DNA from: Baylisascaris procyonis
Taxonomy: Eukaryota > Nematoda > Chromadorea > Rhabditida > Ascarididae
Direction of reading: 5' to 3'
Length of the DNA: 64,000 nucleotides
Assembly (NCBI GenBank): GCA_037389465.1
Contig: JAZARR010000172.1
Span: 4,193,501-4,257,500 of the forward strand
The notes under the pieces were generated by a model, which was not told where the DNA came from, made no database searches, and saw nothing but the letters and a program-made list of their open reading frames with translations. Both the position numbers and the translations under genes were made by a program. Of this stretch, positions 53,839 to 64,000 are shown one piece after another (the stretch's first letter is position 1; each line of letters starts with the position of its first letter).

Positions 53839-55677
53839 ATGATCCGATTCGAAACGATTCGACTCGAATCCTTCCGATTCGGTCCGACTCGATTCCATTC
53901 GGTTCGACACGATTCGATTCGATTCGACCCGATTCGATTCGATTTGGTCCGTTTCGATTCGGCCCGATCCGATTCCATTCGATCAGATTCGATTCGACCC
54001 GATCCGATTCAACCCGACTCGACTCGACTCGGCCTGATTCGATTCGACCCAATCCGATTCGATTCGGCCCGATCCGACCCGATTCGAGCCGATTCGGTTC
54101 CATCCGATTCGACCCGATCCGACCCGATTCGACCCGATTCGAGCCGATTCGATTCCATTCGATTCGATCCGATCCCATTCGGTTCGATTCGATTTTATCC
54201 GATTCCATCAGATTCGGTTCGACCCGACCCGATTTGATTCGACCCGATTCGACCCGATTTGATTCGATTCGGTCCGATGCGATTCGATCCAATCCGATTC
54301 CATTCCATCCGATTCGACCCGATTCGATACGACCCGATTCGATTCGACTCGGTCCAATCCGACTCGATCCTATCCGATTCGATTCGACCCGATCCGACCC
54401 GACTCGAGCCGATTCGATTCCATCCGATTCGACCCGATCCGACCCGATTCGGTCCAATCCGACTCGATCCTATCCGATTCGATTCGACCCGATCCGACCC
54501 GACTCGAGCCGATTCGATTCCATCCGATTCGACCCGATCCGACCCGATTCGACCCGATTCGAGCCGATTCGATTCCGTTCGGTTCGAGCCGTTCGATTCC
54601 ATCCGATTCGATTCGATTCGATCCGATCCGATTCGATTCGATCCAGTTCGACCCGACTCGATTCGATTCGTTCCGGCCCTATTCGAGTCGATCGATTCGG
54701 TCCGACTCCATTCGATTCCATTCGACTCGAACCGATCCGATTCGGTCCAATCCGATTCCATTCCATCCGATTCGACCCGACTCGATACGACCCGATTCGA
54801 TTCGACTCGGTCCAATCCGACTCGATCCTATCCGATTCGATTCGACCCGATTCGAGCCGATTCGGTTCCATCCGATTCGACCCGATCCGACCCGATTCGA
54901 TTCGAGTTTATCCGATTCCATCAGATTCGGTTCGACCCGACCCGATTTGATTCGACCCGATTCGACCCGATTTGATTCGATTCGGTCCGATGCGATTCGA
55001 TCCAATCCGATTCCATTCCATCCGATTCGACTCGATTCGATACGACCCGATTCGATTCGACTCGGTCCAATCCGACTCGATCCTATCCGATTCGATTCGA
55101 CCCGATTCGACCCGACTCGATTCGATTCGTTCCGACCCGATTCGAGCCGATCGATTCCATCCGATTCTATTCGATCCGATTCGATCCGATCCGATTCGAT
55201 TCGATCCAGTTCGACCCGACTCGATTCGATTCGTTCCGACCCGATTCGAGTCGATCGATACTGTCCGATTCGATTCGATTCCATTCGATTCCATCCGATC
55301 CGATTCGGTTCGGTTCGATTTTATCCGATTCCATCAGATTCGGTTCGACCCGACCCGATTTGATTCGACCCGATTCGATCCGACTCGATTCGATTCGTTC
55401 CGACCCGATTCGAGCCGATCGATTCCATCCGATTCTATTCGACCCGATTCGACCCGATCCGATTCGATTCGGCCCGATCCGACCCGATTCGAGCCGATTC
55501 GATTCCATCCGATTCGACCCGATTCGATACGACCCGATTCGATTCGACTCGGTCCAATCCGACTCGATCCTATCCGATCCGATTCGACGCGATTCGATCC
55601 GACTCGATTCGGTTCGTTCCGACCCGATTCGAGCCGATCGATTCCATCCGATTCGGTTCGACCCGATTCGATCCGAT
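53839..55677 (+). repeat. Module F, copy 3b (1,839 bp)
   Basis: Same length as F2 and matching it at offset 12294, with the 100-bp doublet near 54353/54453 and GAGCCGTTCG near 54590. It makes a tandem pair with F3a. Confidence 0.87.
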
Positions 55678-57796
55678 ATGATCCGATTCGAAACGATTCG
55701 ACTCGAATCCTTCCGATTCGGTCCGACTCGATTCCATTCGGTTCGACACGATTCGATTCGATTCGACCCGATTCGGTTCGATTTGGTCCGTTTCGATTCG
55801 GCCCGATCCGATTCCATTCGATCAGATTCGATTCGACCCGATCCGATTCAACCCGACTCGACTCGACTCGGCCTGATTCGATTCGACCCAATCCGATTCG
55901 ATTCGGCCCGATCCGACCCGATTCGAGCCGATTCGGTTCCATCCGATTCGACCCGATCCGACCCGACTCGACCCGATTCGAGCCGATTCGATTCCATTCG
56001 ATTCGATCCGATCCCATTCGGTTCGATTCGATTTTATCCGATTCCATCAGATTCGGTTCGACCCGACCCGATTTGATTCGACCCGATTCGACCCGATTTG
56101 ATTCGATTCGGTCCGATGCGATTCGATCCAATCCGATTCCATTCCATCCGATTCGACCCGATTCGATACGACCCGATTCGATTCGACTCGGTCCAATCCG
56201 ACCCGATTCTATCCGATTCGATTCGACCCGATCCCATTCGGTTCGTTTCGATTTGATCCGATTCGATCCGATTCGGTCCGATTCGATTCGATCCAGTTCG
56301 ACCGGACTCGATTCGATTCGTTCCGGACCTATTCGAGTCGATCGACTCGGTCCGACTCGATTCGATTCCATTCGACTCGATCCGATCCGATTCGGTTCGA
56401 TTCGATTTGATCCGATTTCGTCCGATTCGGTTCGACCCGATCCGATTCGATTCGACCCGATTCGACCCGATTTGATTCTATTCGGTTCGATCCATTCGAC
56501 CCGATTCGGTTCGATCCGATTCGATCCGATCCGAATCCAATCGGTCCAGTTCGACCCCATTCGATTCGGCCCGATTCGATTCGATTCGATTCGATTCGGC
56601 CCGACTCGGTCCGATTCGATCCGATCCGATTCCATCCGATTCGACTCGATTCGATCCGATCCGATTCAACCCGACTCGACTCGACTCGGTCTGACTCGAT
56701 TCGACCCGATCCGACTCGATTCGGCCCGATCCGACCCGATTCGAGCCGATTCGATTCCATCCGATTCGACCCGATTCGATACGACCCGATTCGATTCGAC
56801 TCGGTCCAATCCGACTCGATCCTATCCGATCCGATTCGACGCGATTCGATCCGACTCGATTCGATTCGTTCCGACCCGATTCGAGCCGATCGATTCCATC
56901 CGATTCGGTTCGACCCGATTCGATCCGATATGATCCGATTCGAAACGATTCGACTCGAATCCTTCCGATTCGGTCCGACTCGATTCCATTCGGTTCGACA
57001 CGATTCGATTCGATTCGACCCGATTCGGTTCGATTTGGTCCGTTTCGATTCGGCCCGATCCGATTCCATTCGATCAGATTCGATTCGACCCGATCCGATT
57101 CAACCCGACTCGACTCGACTCGGCCTGATTCGATTCGACCCAATCCGATTCGATTCGGCCCGATCCGACCCGATTCGAGCCGATTCGGTTCCATCCGATT
57201 CGACCCGATCCGACCCGACTCGACCCGATTCGAGCCGATTCGATTCCATTCGATTCGATCCGATCCCATTCGGTTCGATTCGATTTTATCCGATTCCATC
57301 AGATTCGGTTCGACCCGACCCGATTTGATTCGACCCGATTCGACCCGATTTGATTCGATTCGGTCCGATGCGATTCGATCCAATCCGATTCCATTCCATC
57401 CGATTCGACCCGATTCGATACGACCCGATTCGATTCGACTCGGTCCAATCCGACCCGATTCTATCCGATTCGATTCGACCCGATCCGACCCGACTCGAGC
57501 CGATTCGTTCCGACCCGATTCGGGCCGATCGATTCCATCCGATTCTATTCGATCCGATTCGATCAGATCCGATTCGATTCGATCCAGTTCGACCCGACTC
57601 GATTCGATTCGTTCCGACCCGATTCGAGTCGATCGATACTGTCCGATTCGATTCGACTCCATTCGATTCGATCCGATCCGATTCGGTTCGATTCGATTTT
57701 ACCCGATTCCATCAGATTCGGTTCGACCCGACCCGATTTGATTCGACCCGATTCGACCCGATTTGATTCGATTCGGTTCGACCCATTCGACCCGAT
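55678..57796 (+). repeat. Module E, copy 5 (1,252 + 867 bp)
   Basis: Landmarks at 55678, 56930 and 57797. Matches E1 at offset 29718 and E4 at 12294. Private change GGGCC near 57523 (CGATTCGGGCCG). Confidence 0.9.
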
Positions 57797-58250
57797 ATGA
57801 TCCGATTCGAAACGATTCGACTCCAATCCTTCCGATTCGGTCCGACTCGATTCCATTCGGTTCGACACGATTCGATTCGATTCGACCCGATTCGATTCGA
57901 TTTGGTCCGTTTCGATTTGGCCCGATCCGATTCCATTCGATCAGATTCGATTCGACCCGATCCGATTCAACCCGACTCGACTCGACTCGGCCTGATTCGA
58001 TTCGACCCAATCCGATTCGATTCGGCGCGATCCGGCCCGATTCGAGCCGATTCGGTCCCATCCGATTCGACCCGATCCGACCCGATTCGACCCGATTCGA
58101 GCCGATTCGATTCCATTCGATTCGATCCGATCCCATTCGGTTCGATTCGATTTTATCCGATTCCATCAGATTCGGTTCGACCCGACCCGATTTCATTCGA
58201 CCCGATTCGACCCGATTTGATTCGATTCGGTTCGACCCATTCGATCCGAT
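57797..58250 (+). repeat. Module M, 454 bp
   Basis: Matches 36373-36826 at offset 21424 and 46712-47165 at 11085. Confidence 0.88.
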
Positions 58251-60780
58251 ATGATCCGATTCGAAACGATTCGACTCGAATCCTTCCGATTCGGTCCGAC
58301 TCGATTCTATTCGGTACGACACGATTCGATTCGATTCGACGCGATTCGATTCGATTTGGTCCGTTTCGATTCGGCCCGATCCGATTCCATTGGATCAGAT
58401 TCGATTCGACCCGATACGATTTAACCCGACTCGACTCGACTCGGCCTGATTCGATTCGACCCAATCCGATTCGATTCGGCCCGATCCGACCCGATTCGAG
58501 CCGATTCGGTTCCATCCGATTCGACCCGATCCGACCCGATTCGACCCGATTCGAGCCGATTCGATTCCATTCGATTCGATCCGATCCCATTCGGTTCGAT
58601 TCGAGTTTATCGATTCCATCAGATTCGGTTCGACCCGACCCGATTTGATTCGACCCGATTCGACCCGATTTGATTCGATTCGGTCCGATGCGATTCGATC
58701 CAATCCGATTCCATTCCATCCGATTCGACTCGATTCGATACGACCTGATTCGATTCGATCCAGTTCGACCCGACTCGATTCGATTCGTTCCGGCCCTATT
58801 GGAGTCGATCGATTCGGTCCGACTCGATTCGATTCCATTCGACTCGAACCGATCCGATTCGATCCAATCCGATTCCATTCCGTCCGATTCGACCCGATTC
58901 GATACGACCCGATTCGATTCGACTCGGCCCAATCCGACTCGATCCTATCCGATTCGATTCGACCCGATTCGATCCGACTCGATTCGATTCGTTCCGACCC
59001 GATTCGAGCCGATCGATTCCATCCGATTCGATTCGATCCGATTCGATCGATCCGATTCGATTCGATCCAGTTCTACCCGACTCGATTCGATTCGTTCCGA
59101 CCCGATCCGACTCGATCGATACTGTCCGATTCGATTCGATTCCATTCGATTCGATCCGATCCGATTCGGTTCGATTCGATTTTATCCGATTCCATCAGAT
59201 TCGGTTCGACCCGACCCGATTTGATTCGACCCGATTCGACCCGATTTGATTCGATTCGGTTCGACCCATTCGATCCGATATGATCCGATTCGAAACGATT
59301 CGACTCGAATCCTTCCGATTCGGTCCGACTCGATTCCATTCGGTTCGACACGATTCGATTCGATTCGACCCGATTCGATTCGATTTGGTCCGTTTCGATT
59401 CGGCCCGATCCGATTCCATTCGATCAGATTCGATTCGACCCGATCCGATTCAACCCGACTCGACCCGACTCGGCCTGATTCGATTCGACCCAATCCGATT
59501 CGATTCGGCCCGATCCGACCCGATTCGAGCCGATTCGGTTCCATCCGATCCGACCCGATCCGACCCGATTCGACCCGATTCGAGCCGATTCGATTCCATT
59601 CGATTCGATCCGATCCCATTCGGTTCGATTCGATTTTATCCGATTCCATCAGATTCGGTTCGACCCGACCCGATTTGATTCGACCCGATTCGACCCGATT
59701 TGATTCGATTCGGTCCGATGCGATTCGATCCAATCCGATTCTATTCCATCCGATTCGACCCGATTCGATACGACCCGATTCGATTCGACTCGGTCCAATC
59801 CGACTCGATCCTATCCGATTCGATTCGACCCGATCCGACCCGACTCGAGCCGATTCGATTCCATCCGATTCGACCCGATCCGACCCGATTCGGTCCAATC
59901 CGACTCGATCCTATCCGATTCGATTCGACCCGATCCGACCCGACTCGAGCCGATTCGATTCCATCCGATTCGACCCGATCCGACCCGATTCGACCCGATT
60001 CGAGCCGATTCGATTCCGTTCGGTTCGAGCCGTTCGATTCCATCCGATTCGATTCGATTCGATCCGATCCGATTCGATTCGATCCAGTTCGACCCGACTC
60101 GATTCGATTCGTTCCGGCCCTATTCGAGTCGATCGATTCGGTCCGACTCCATTCGATTCCATTCGACTCGAACCAATCCGATTCGGTCCAATCCGATTCC
60201 ATTCCATCCGATTCGACCCGACTCGATACGACCCGATTCGATTCGACTCGGTCCAATCCGACTCGATCCTATCCGATTCGATTCGACCCGATTCGAGCCG
60301 ATTCGATTCGATTCGTTCCGACCCGATTCGAGCCGATCGATTCCATCCGATTCGATTCGATCCGATTCGACCCGATCCGACCCGATTCGATTCGAGTTTA
60401 TCCGATTCCATCAGATTCGGTTCGACCCGACCCGATTTGATCCGACCCGATTCGACCCGATTCGAGCCGATTCGATTCCATTCGCTTCGATCCGATCCCA
60501 TTCGGTTCGATTCGATTTTATCCGATTCCATCAGATTCGGTTCGACCCGACCCGATTTGATTCGACCCGATTCGACCCGATTTGATTCGATTCGGTCCGA
60601 TGCGATTCGATCCAATCCGATTCCATTCCATCCGATTCGACCCGATTCGATACGACCCGATTCGATTCGACTCGGTCCAATCCGACTCGATCCTATCCGA
60701 TTCGATTCGACCCGATCCGACCCGACTCGAGCCGATTCGGTTCCATCCGATTCGACCCGATCCGACCCATTCGATCCGAT
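58251..60780 (+). repeat. Module D, copy 4
   Basis: Landmarks at 58251 and 59280, with the second part exactly as long as in D3 (1,501 bp). Lost-C slips near 58610 (GTTTATCGATTCC) and 59047 (GATCGATCC) are private to it. It also has GTTCTACCC near 59072 where other copies have GTTCGACCC. Confidence 0.87.
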
Positions 60781-63171
60781 ATGATCCGATTCGAAACGAT
60801 TCGACTCGAATCCTTCCGATTCGGTCCGACTCGATTCCATTCGGTTCGACACGATTCGATTCGATTCGACCCGATTCGATTCGATTTGGTCCGTTTCGAT
60901 TCGGCCCGATCCGATTCCATTCGATCAGATTCGATTCGACCCGATCCGATTTAACCCGACTCGACTCGACTCGGCCTGATTCGATTCGACCCAATCCGAT
61001 TCGATTCGGCCCGATCCGACCCGATTCGAGCCGATTCGATTCCATTCGATTCGATCCGATCCCATTCGGTTCGATTCGAGTTTATCCGATTCCATCAGAT
61101 TCGGTTCGACCCGACCCGATTTGATTCGACCCGATTCGACCCGATTTGATTCGATTCGGTCCGATGCGATTCGATCCAATCCGATTCCATTCCATCCGAT
61201 TCGACTCGATTCGATACGACCCGATTCGATTCGATCCAGTTCGACCCGACTCGATTCGATTCGTTCCGGCCCTATTCGAGTCGATCGATTCGGTCCGACT
61301 CGATTCGATTCCATTCGACTCGAACCGATCCGATTCGATCCAATCCGATTCCATTCCGTCCGATTCGACCCGATTCGATACGACCCGATTCGATTCGACT
61401 CGGCCCAATCCGACTCGATCCTATCCGATTCGATTCGACGCGATTCGATCCTACTCGATTCGATTCGTTCCGACCCGATTCGAGCCGATCGATTCCATCC
61501 GATTCGATTCGATCCGATTCGATCCGATCCGATTCGATTCGATCCAGTTCGACCCGACTCGATTCGATTCGTTCCGACCCGATCCGAGTCGATCGATACT
61601 GTCCGATTCGATTCGATTCCATTCGATTCGATCCGATCCGATTCGGTTCGATTCGATTTTATCCGATTCCATCAGATTCGGTTCGACCCGACCCGACTTG
61701 ATTCGACCCGATTCGACCCGACTTGATTCGATTCGGTTCGACCCATTCGATCCGATATGATCCGATTCGAAACGATTCGACTCGAATCCTTCCGATTCGG
61801 TCCGACTCGATTCCATTCGGTTCGACACGATTCGATTCGATTCGACCCGATTCGATTCGATTTGGTCCGTTTCGATTCGGCCCGATCCGATTCCATTCGA
61901 TCAGATTCCATTCGACCCGATCCGATTCAACCCGACTCGACTCGACTCGGCCTGATTCGATTCGACCCAATCCGATTCGATTCGGCCCGATCCGACCCGA
62001 TTCGAGCCGATTCGGTTCCATCCGATTCGATCCGATCCCATTCGGTTCGATTCGATTTTATCCGATTCCATCAGATTCGGTTCGACCCGACCCGATTTGA
62101 TTCGACCCGATTCGACCCGATTTGATTCGATTCGGTCCGATGCGATTCGATCCAATCCGATTCTATTCCATCCGATTCGACCCGATTCGATACGACCCGA
62201 TTCGATTCGACTCGGTCCAATCCGACTCGATCCTATCCGATTCGATTCGACCCGATCCGACCCGACTCGAGCCGATTCGATTCCATCCGATTCGACCCGA
62301 TCCGACCCGATTCGACCCGATTCGAGCCGATTCGATTCCGTTCGGTTCGAGCCGTTCGATTCCATCCGATTCGATTCGATTCGATCCGATCCGATTCGAT
62401 TCGATCCAGTTCGACCCGACTCGATTCGATTCGTTCCGGCCCTATTCGAGTCGATCGATTCGGTCCGACTCCATTCGATTCCATTCGACTCGAACCGATC
62501 CGATTCGGTCCAATCCGATTCCATTCCATCCGATTCGACCCGACTCGGTACGACCCGATTCGATTCGACTCGGTCCAATCCGACTCGATCCTATCCGATT
62601 CGATTCGACCCGATTCGAGCCGATTCGGTTCCATCCGATTCGACCCGATCCGACCCGATTCGATTCGAGTTTATCCGATTCCATCAGATTCGGTTCGACC
62701 CGACCCGATTTGATTCGACCCGATTTGATTCGATTCGGTCCGATGCGATTCGATCCAATCCGATTCCATTCCATCCGATTCGACTCGATTCGATACGACC
62801 CGATTCGACTCGACTCGGTCCAATCCGACTCGATCCTATCCGATTCGATTCGACCCGATTCGACCCGACTCGATTCGATTCGTTCCGACCCGATTCGAGC
62901 CGATCGATTCCATCCGATTCTATTCGATCCGATTCGATCCGATCCGATTCGATTCGATCCAGTTCGACCCGACTCGATTCGATTCGTTCCGACCCGATTC
63001 GAGTCGATCGATACTGTCCGATTCGATTCGATTCCATTCGATTCCATCCGATCCGATTCGGTTCGGTTCGATTTTATCCGATTCCATCAGATTCGGTTCG
63101 ACCCGACCCGATTTGATTCGACCCGATTCGACCCGACTTGATTCGATTCGGTTCGACCCATTCGATCCGAT
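60781..63171 (+). repeat. Module G, copy 2
   Basis: Landmarks at 60781 and 61757. Follows G1 at offset 11118, then 11167, ending at 11072 because of unit-sized indels. 100-bp doublet absent near 62218, with a single member as in F3a. Confidence 0.8.
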
Positions 63172-64000
63172 ATGATCCGATTCGAAACGATTCGACTCGA
63201 ATCCTTCCGATTCGGTCCGACTCGATTCCGTTCGGTTCGACACGATTCGATTCGATTCGACCCGATTCGATTCGATTTGGTCCGTTTCGATTCGGCCCGA
63301 TCCGAGTCCATTCGATCAGATTCGATTCGACCCGGTCCGATTCAACCCGACTCGGCTCGACTCGGCCTGATTCGATTCGACCCAATCCGATTCGATTCGG
63401 CCCGATCCGACCCGATTCGAGCCGATTCGATTCCATCCGATTCGACCCGATCCGACCCGATTCGACCCGATTCGAGCCGATTCGATTCCATTCGATTCGA
63501 TCCGATCCCATTCGGTTCGATTCGATTTTATCCGATTCCATCAGATTCGGTTCGACCCGACCCGATTTGATTCGACCCGATTCGACCCGATTTGATTCGA
63601 TTCGGTCCGATGCGATTCGATCCAATCCGATTCCATTCCATCCGATTCGACCCGATTCGATACGACCCGATTCGGTTCGACTCGGTCCAATCCGACTCGA
63701 TCCTATCCGATTCGATTCGACCCGATCCGACCCGACTCGAGCCGATTCGATTCCATCCGATTCGACCCGATCCGACCCGATTCGGTCCAATCCGACTCGA
63801 TCCTATCCGATTCGATTCGACCCGATCCGACCCGACTCGAGCCGATTCGATTCCATCCGATTCGACCCGATCCGACCCGATTCGACCCGATTCGAGCCGA
63901 TTCGATTCCGTTCGGTTCGAGCCGTTCGATTCCATCCGATTCGATTCGATTCGATCCGATCCGATTCGATTCGATCCAGTTCGACCCGACTCGATTCGAT
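63172..64000 (+). repeat. Module F, right-truncated by window
   Basis: Matches F3a at offset 11072 at its start, sharing GACCCGGTCCGATTC and GACTCGGCTCG (63330-63365 and 52258-52293). It keeps the 100-bp doublet at 63688/63788. The array continues beyond the window. Confidence 0.85.

Larger units (their letters stand above)
1..64000 (+). repeat. Pentanucleotide satellite array, consensus GATTC (whole window)
   Basis: Every part of the window reads as head-to-tail 5-bp units. Position 1 is almost always G, position 2 mostly A, positions 3 and 4 are T or C, and position 5 is C, so a CpG occurs at nearly every unit junction. GATTC, GATCC, GACCC, GACTC, GGTTC, GGCCC and GAGCC dominate; GATTT, CATTC and CATCC are CpG-loss variants. 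Occasional 4-bp units shift the register. All units keep one orientation. No stretch of unique sequence, and no rRNA, tRNA, transposon terminus or coding signature, is visible. Open frames in all six frames result from the period: three units give five sense codons with no stop, DSIRF on plus and ESNRI on minus. The array is not coding. The host is unknown, but satellite DNA of a eukaryotic heterochromatic region is the likely identity. Confidence 0.97.

Noticed and set aside
42678..56933. Very long open frames (653 codons at 42678-44639 and 54972-56933) as repeat-protein genes
   Set aside because: Frames are open in several overlapping phases and on both strands at once, have no unique domain, signal or codon bias, and follow directly from a 5-bp repeat without stop codons.
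1..64000. Human satellite II/III (CATTC/GGAAT)
   Set aside because: GATTCCATTC phrases and a GATTCAACCCGACTCG phrase look similar, but the dominant unit is GATTC with a CpG junction and C/T exchange at positions 3 and 4. The CATTC unit is a minority. The likeness is probably convergent.
1..64000. Telomeric or subtelomeric repeat
   Set aside because: No TTAGGG, TTTAGGG, TTAGG or similar unit is present, and the unit lacks a G-rich strand able to form telomeric structures.
1..64000. CRISPR array
   Set aside because: There are no constant repeats separated by unique spacers; all intervals are made of the same pentamers.
1..64000. CENP-B box (NTTCGNNNNANNCGGGN)
   Set aside because: The motif needs two CpGs nine bases apart, which an in-register 5-bp lattice cannot give. 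It would require a 4-bp unit next to CGGG. CGGG is very rare here, and the instance near 57521 does not fit.
1..64000. Bacterial or phage origin
   Set aside because: No genes, promoters or terminators over 64 kb. GANTC and GATC methylase sites are only by-products of the unit.
1..64000. Collapsed or artificially expanded assembly
   Set aside because: Cannot be excluded without reads, but private differences between modules, unit-sized indels and chimeric modules argue against simple copying of one sequence. Kept as a caveat, not as the explanation.

Overview
The whole 64 kb is one uninterrupted satellite array. Its basic unit is a pentanucleotide with the plus-strand consensus GATTC (GAATC on the other strand). 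The common variants are GATCC, GACCC, GACTC, GGTTC, GGCCC and GAGCC, so most variation is C/T exchange at positions 3 and 4, while the C/G junction between units is kept. All units point the same way. I found no gene, RNA gene, transposon, telomeric repeat, CRISPR array, origin or other unique sequence anywhere. Long open frames exist on both strands, but they follow from the 5-bp period: three units make five codons without a stop (D-S-I-R-F on plus, E-S-N-R-I on minus, in every frame).

The organism cannot be identified from the sequence. A 64 kb array with several layers of higher-order repeats (HORs) is typical of eukaryotic heterochromatin (pericentromeric, centromeric or sex-chromosome satellite) and untypical of bacteria or viruses. 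That is inference; no flanking DNA is present.

Layout. Variant units and rare 4-bp units form fixed longer patterns that recur over kilobases. A useful landmark is ATGATCCGATTCGAAACG and its variants; module boundaries from 16750 onward are set arbitrarily at its start. (1) 1-16749: family A, HOR copies with periods of about 6.4 and 5.5 kb, each ending in a sub-array of 120-145 bp repeats. (2) 16750-about 21950: family B, a 2,385/2,384-bp tandem HOR, two full copies plus part of a third. (3) About 21950-24005: mosaic transition. (4) 24006-64000: a modular super-HOR of named modules F (about 1.7-2.0 kb), E (1,252 + 867 bp), M (454 bp), D (about 2.4-2.6 kb) and G (about 2.4 kb). The order is F-E-[1,319-bp array]-D-E-M-D-E'-hybrid-F-E-M-partial D-M-D-G-F-F-E-M-D-G-F. 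M plus D recurs after E, and successive super-units are roughly 8-12 kb long.

Indels between copies usually remove or add whole units, as expected from unequal exchange or replication slippage. Copies match base for base over long stretches, including shared 1-bp slips and shared CpG-to-TpG/CpA changes, so amplification was recent relative to those changes. Coordinates of blocks come from matching sequence by eye. Exact percent identities were not computed.
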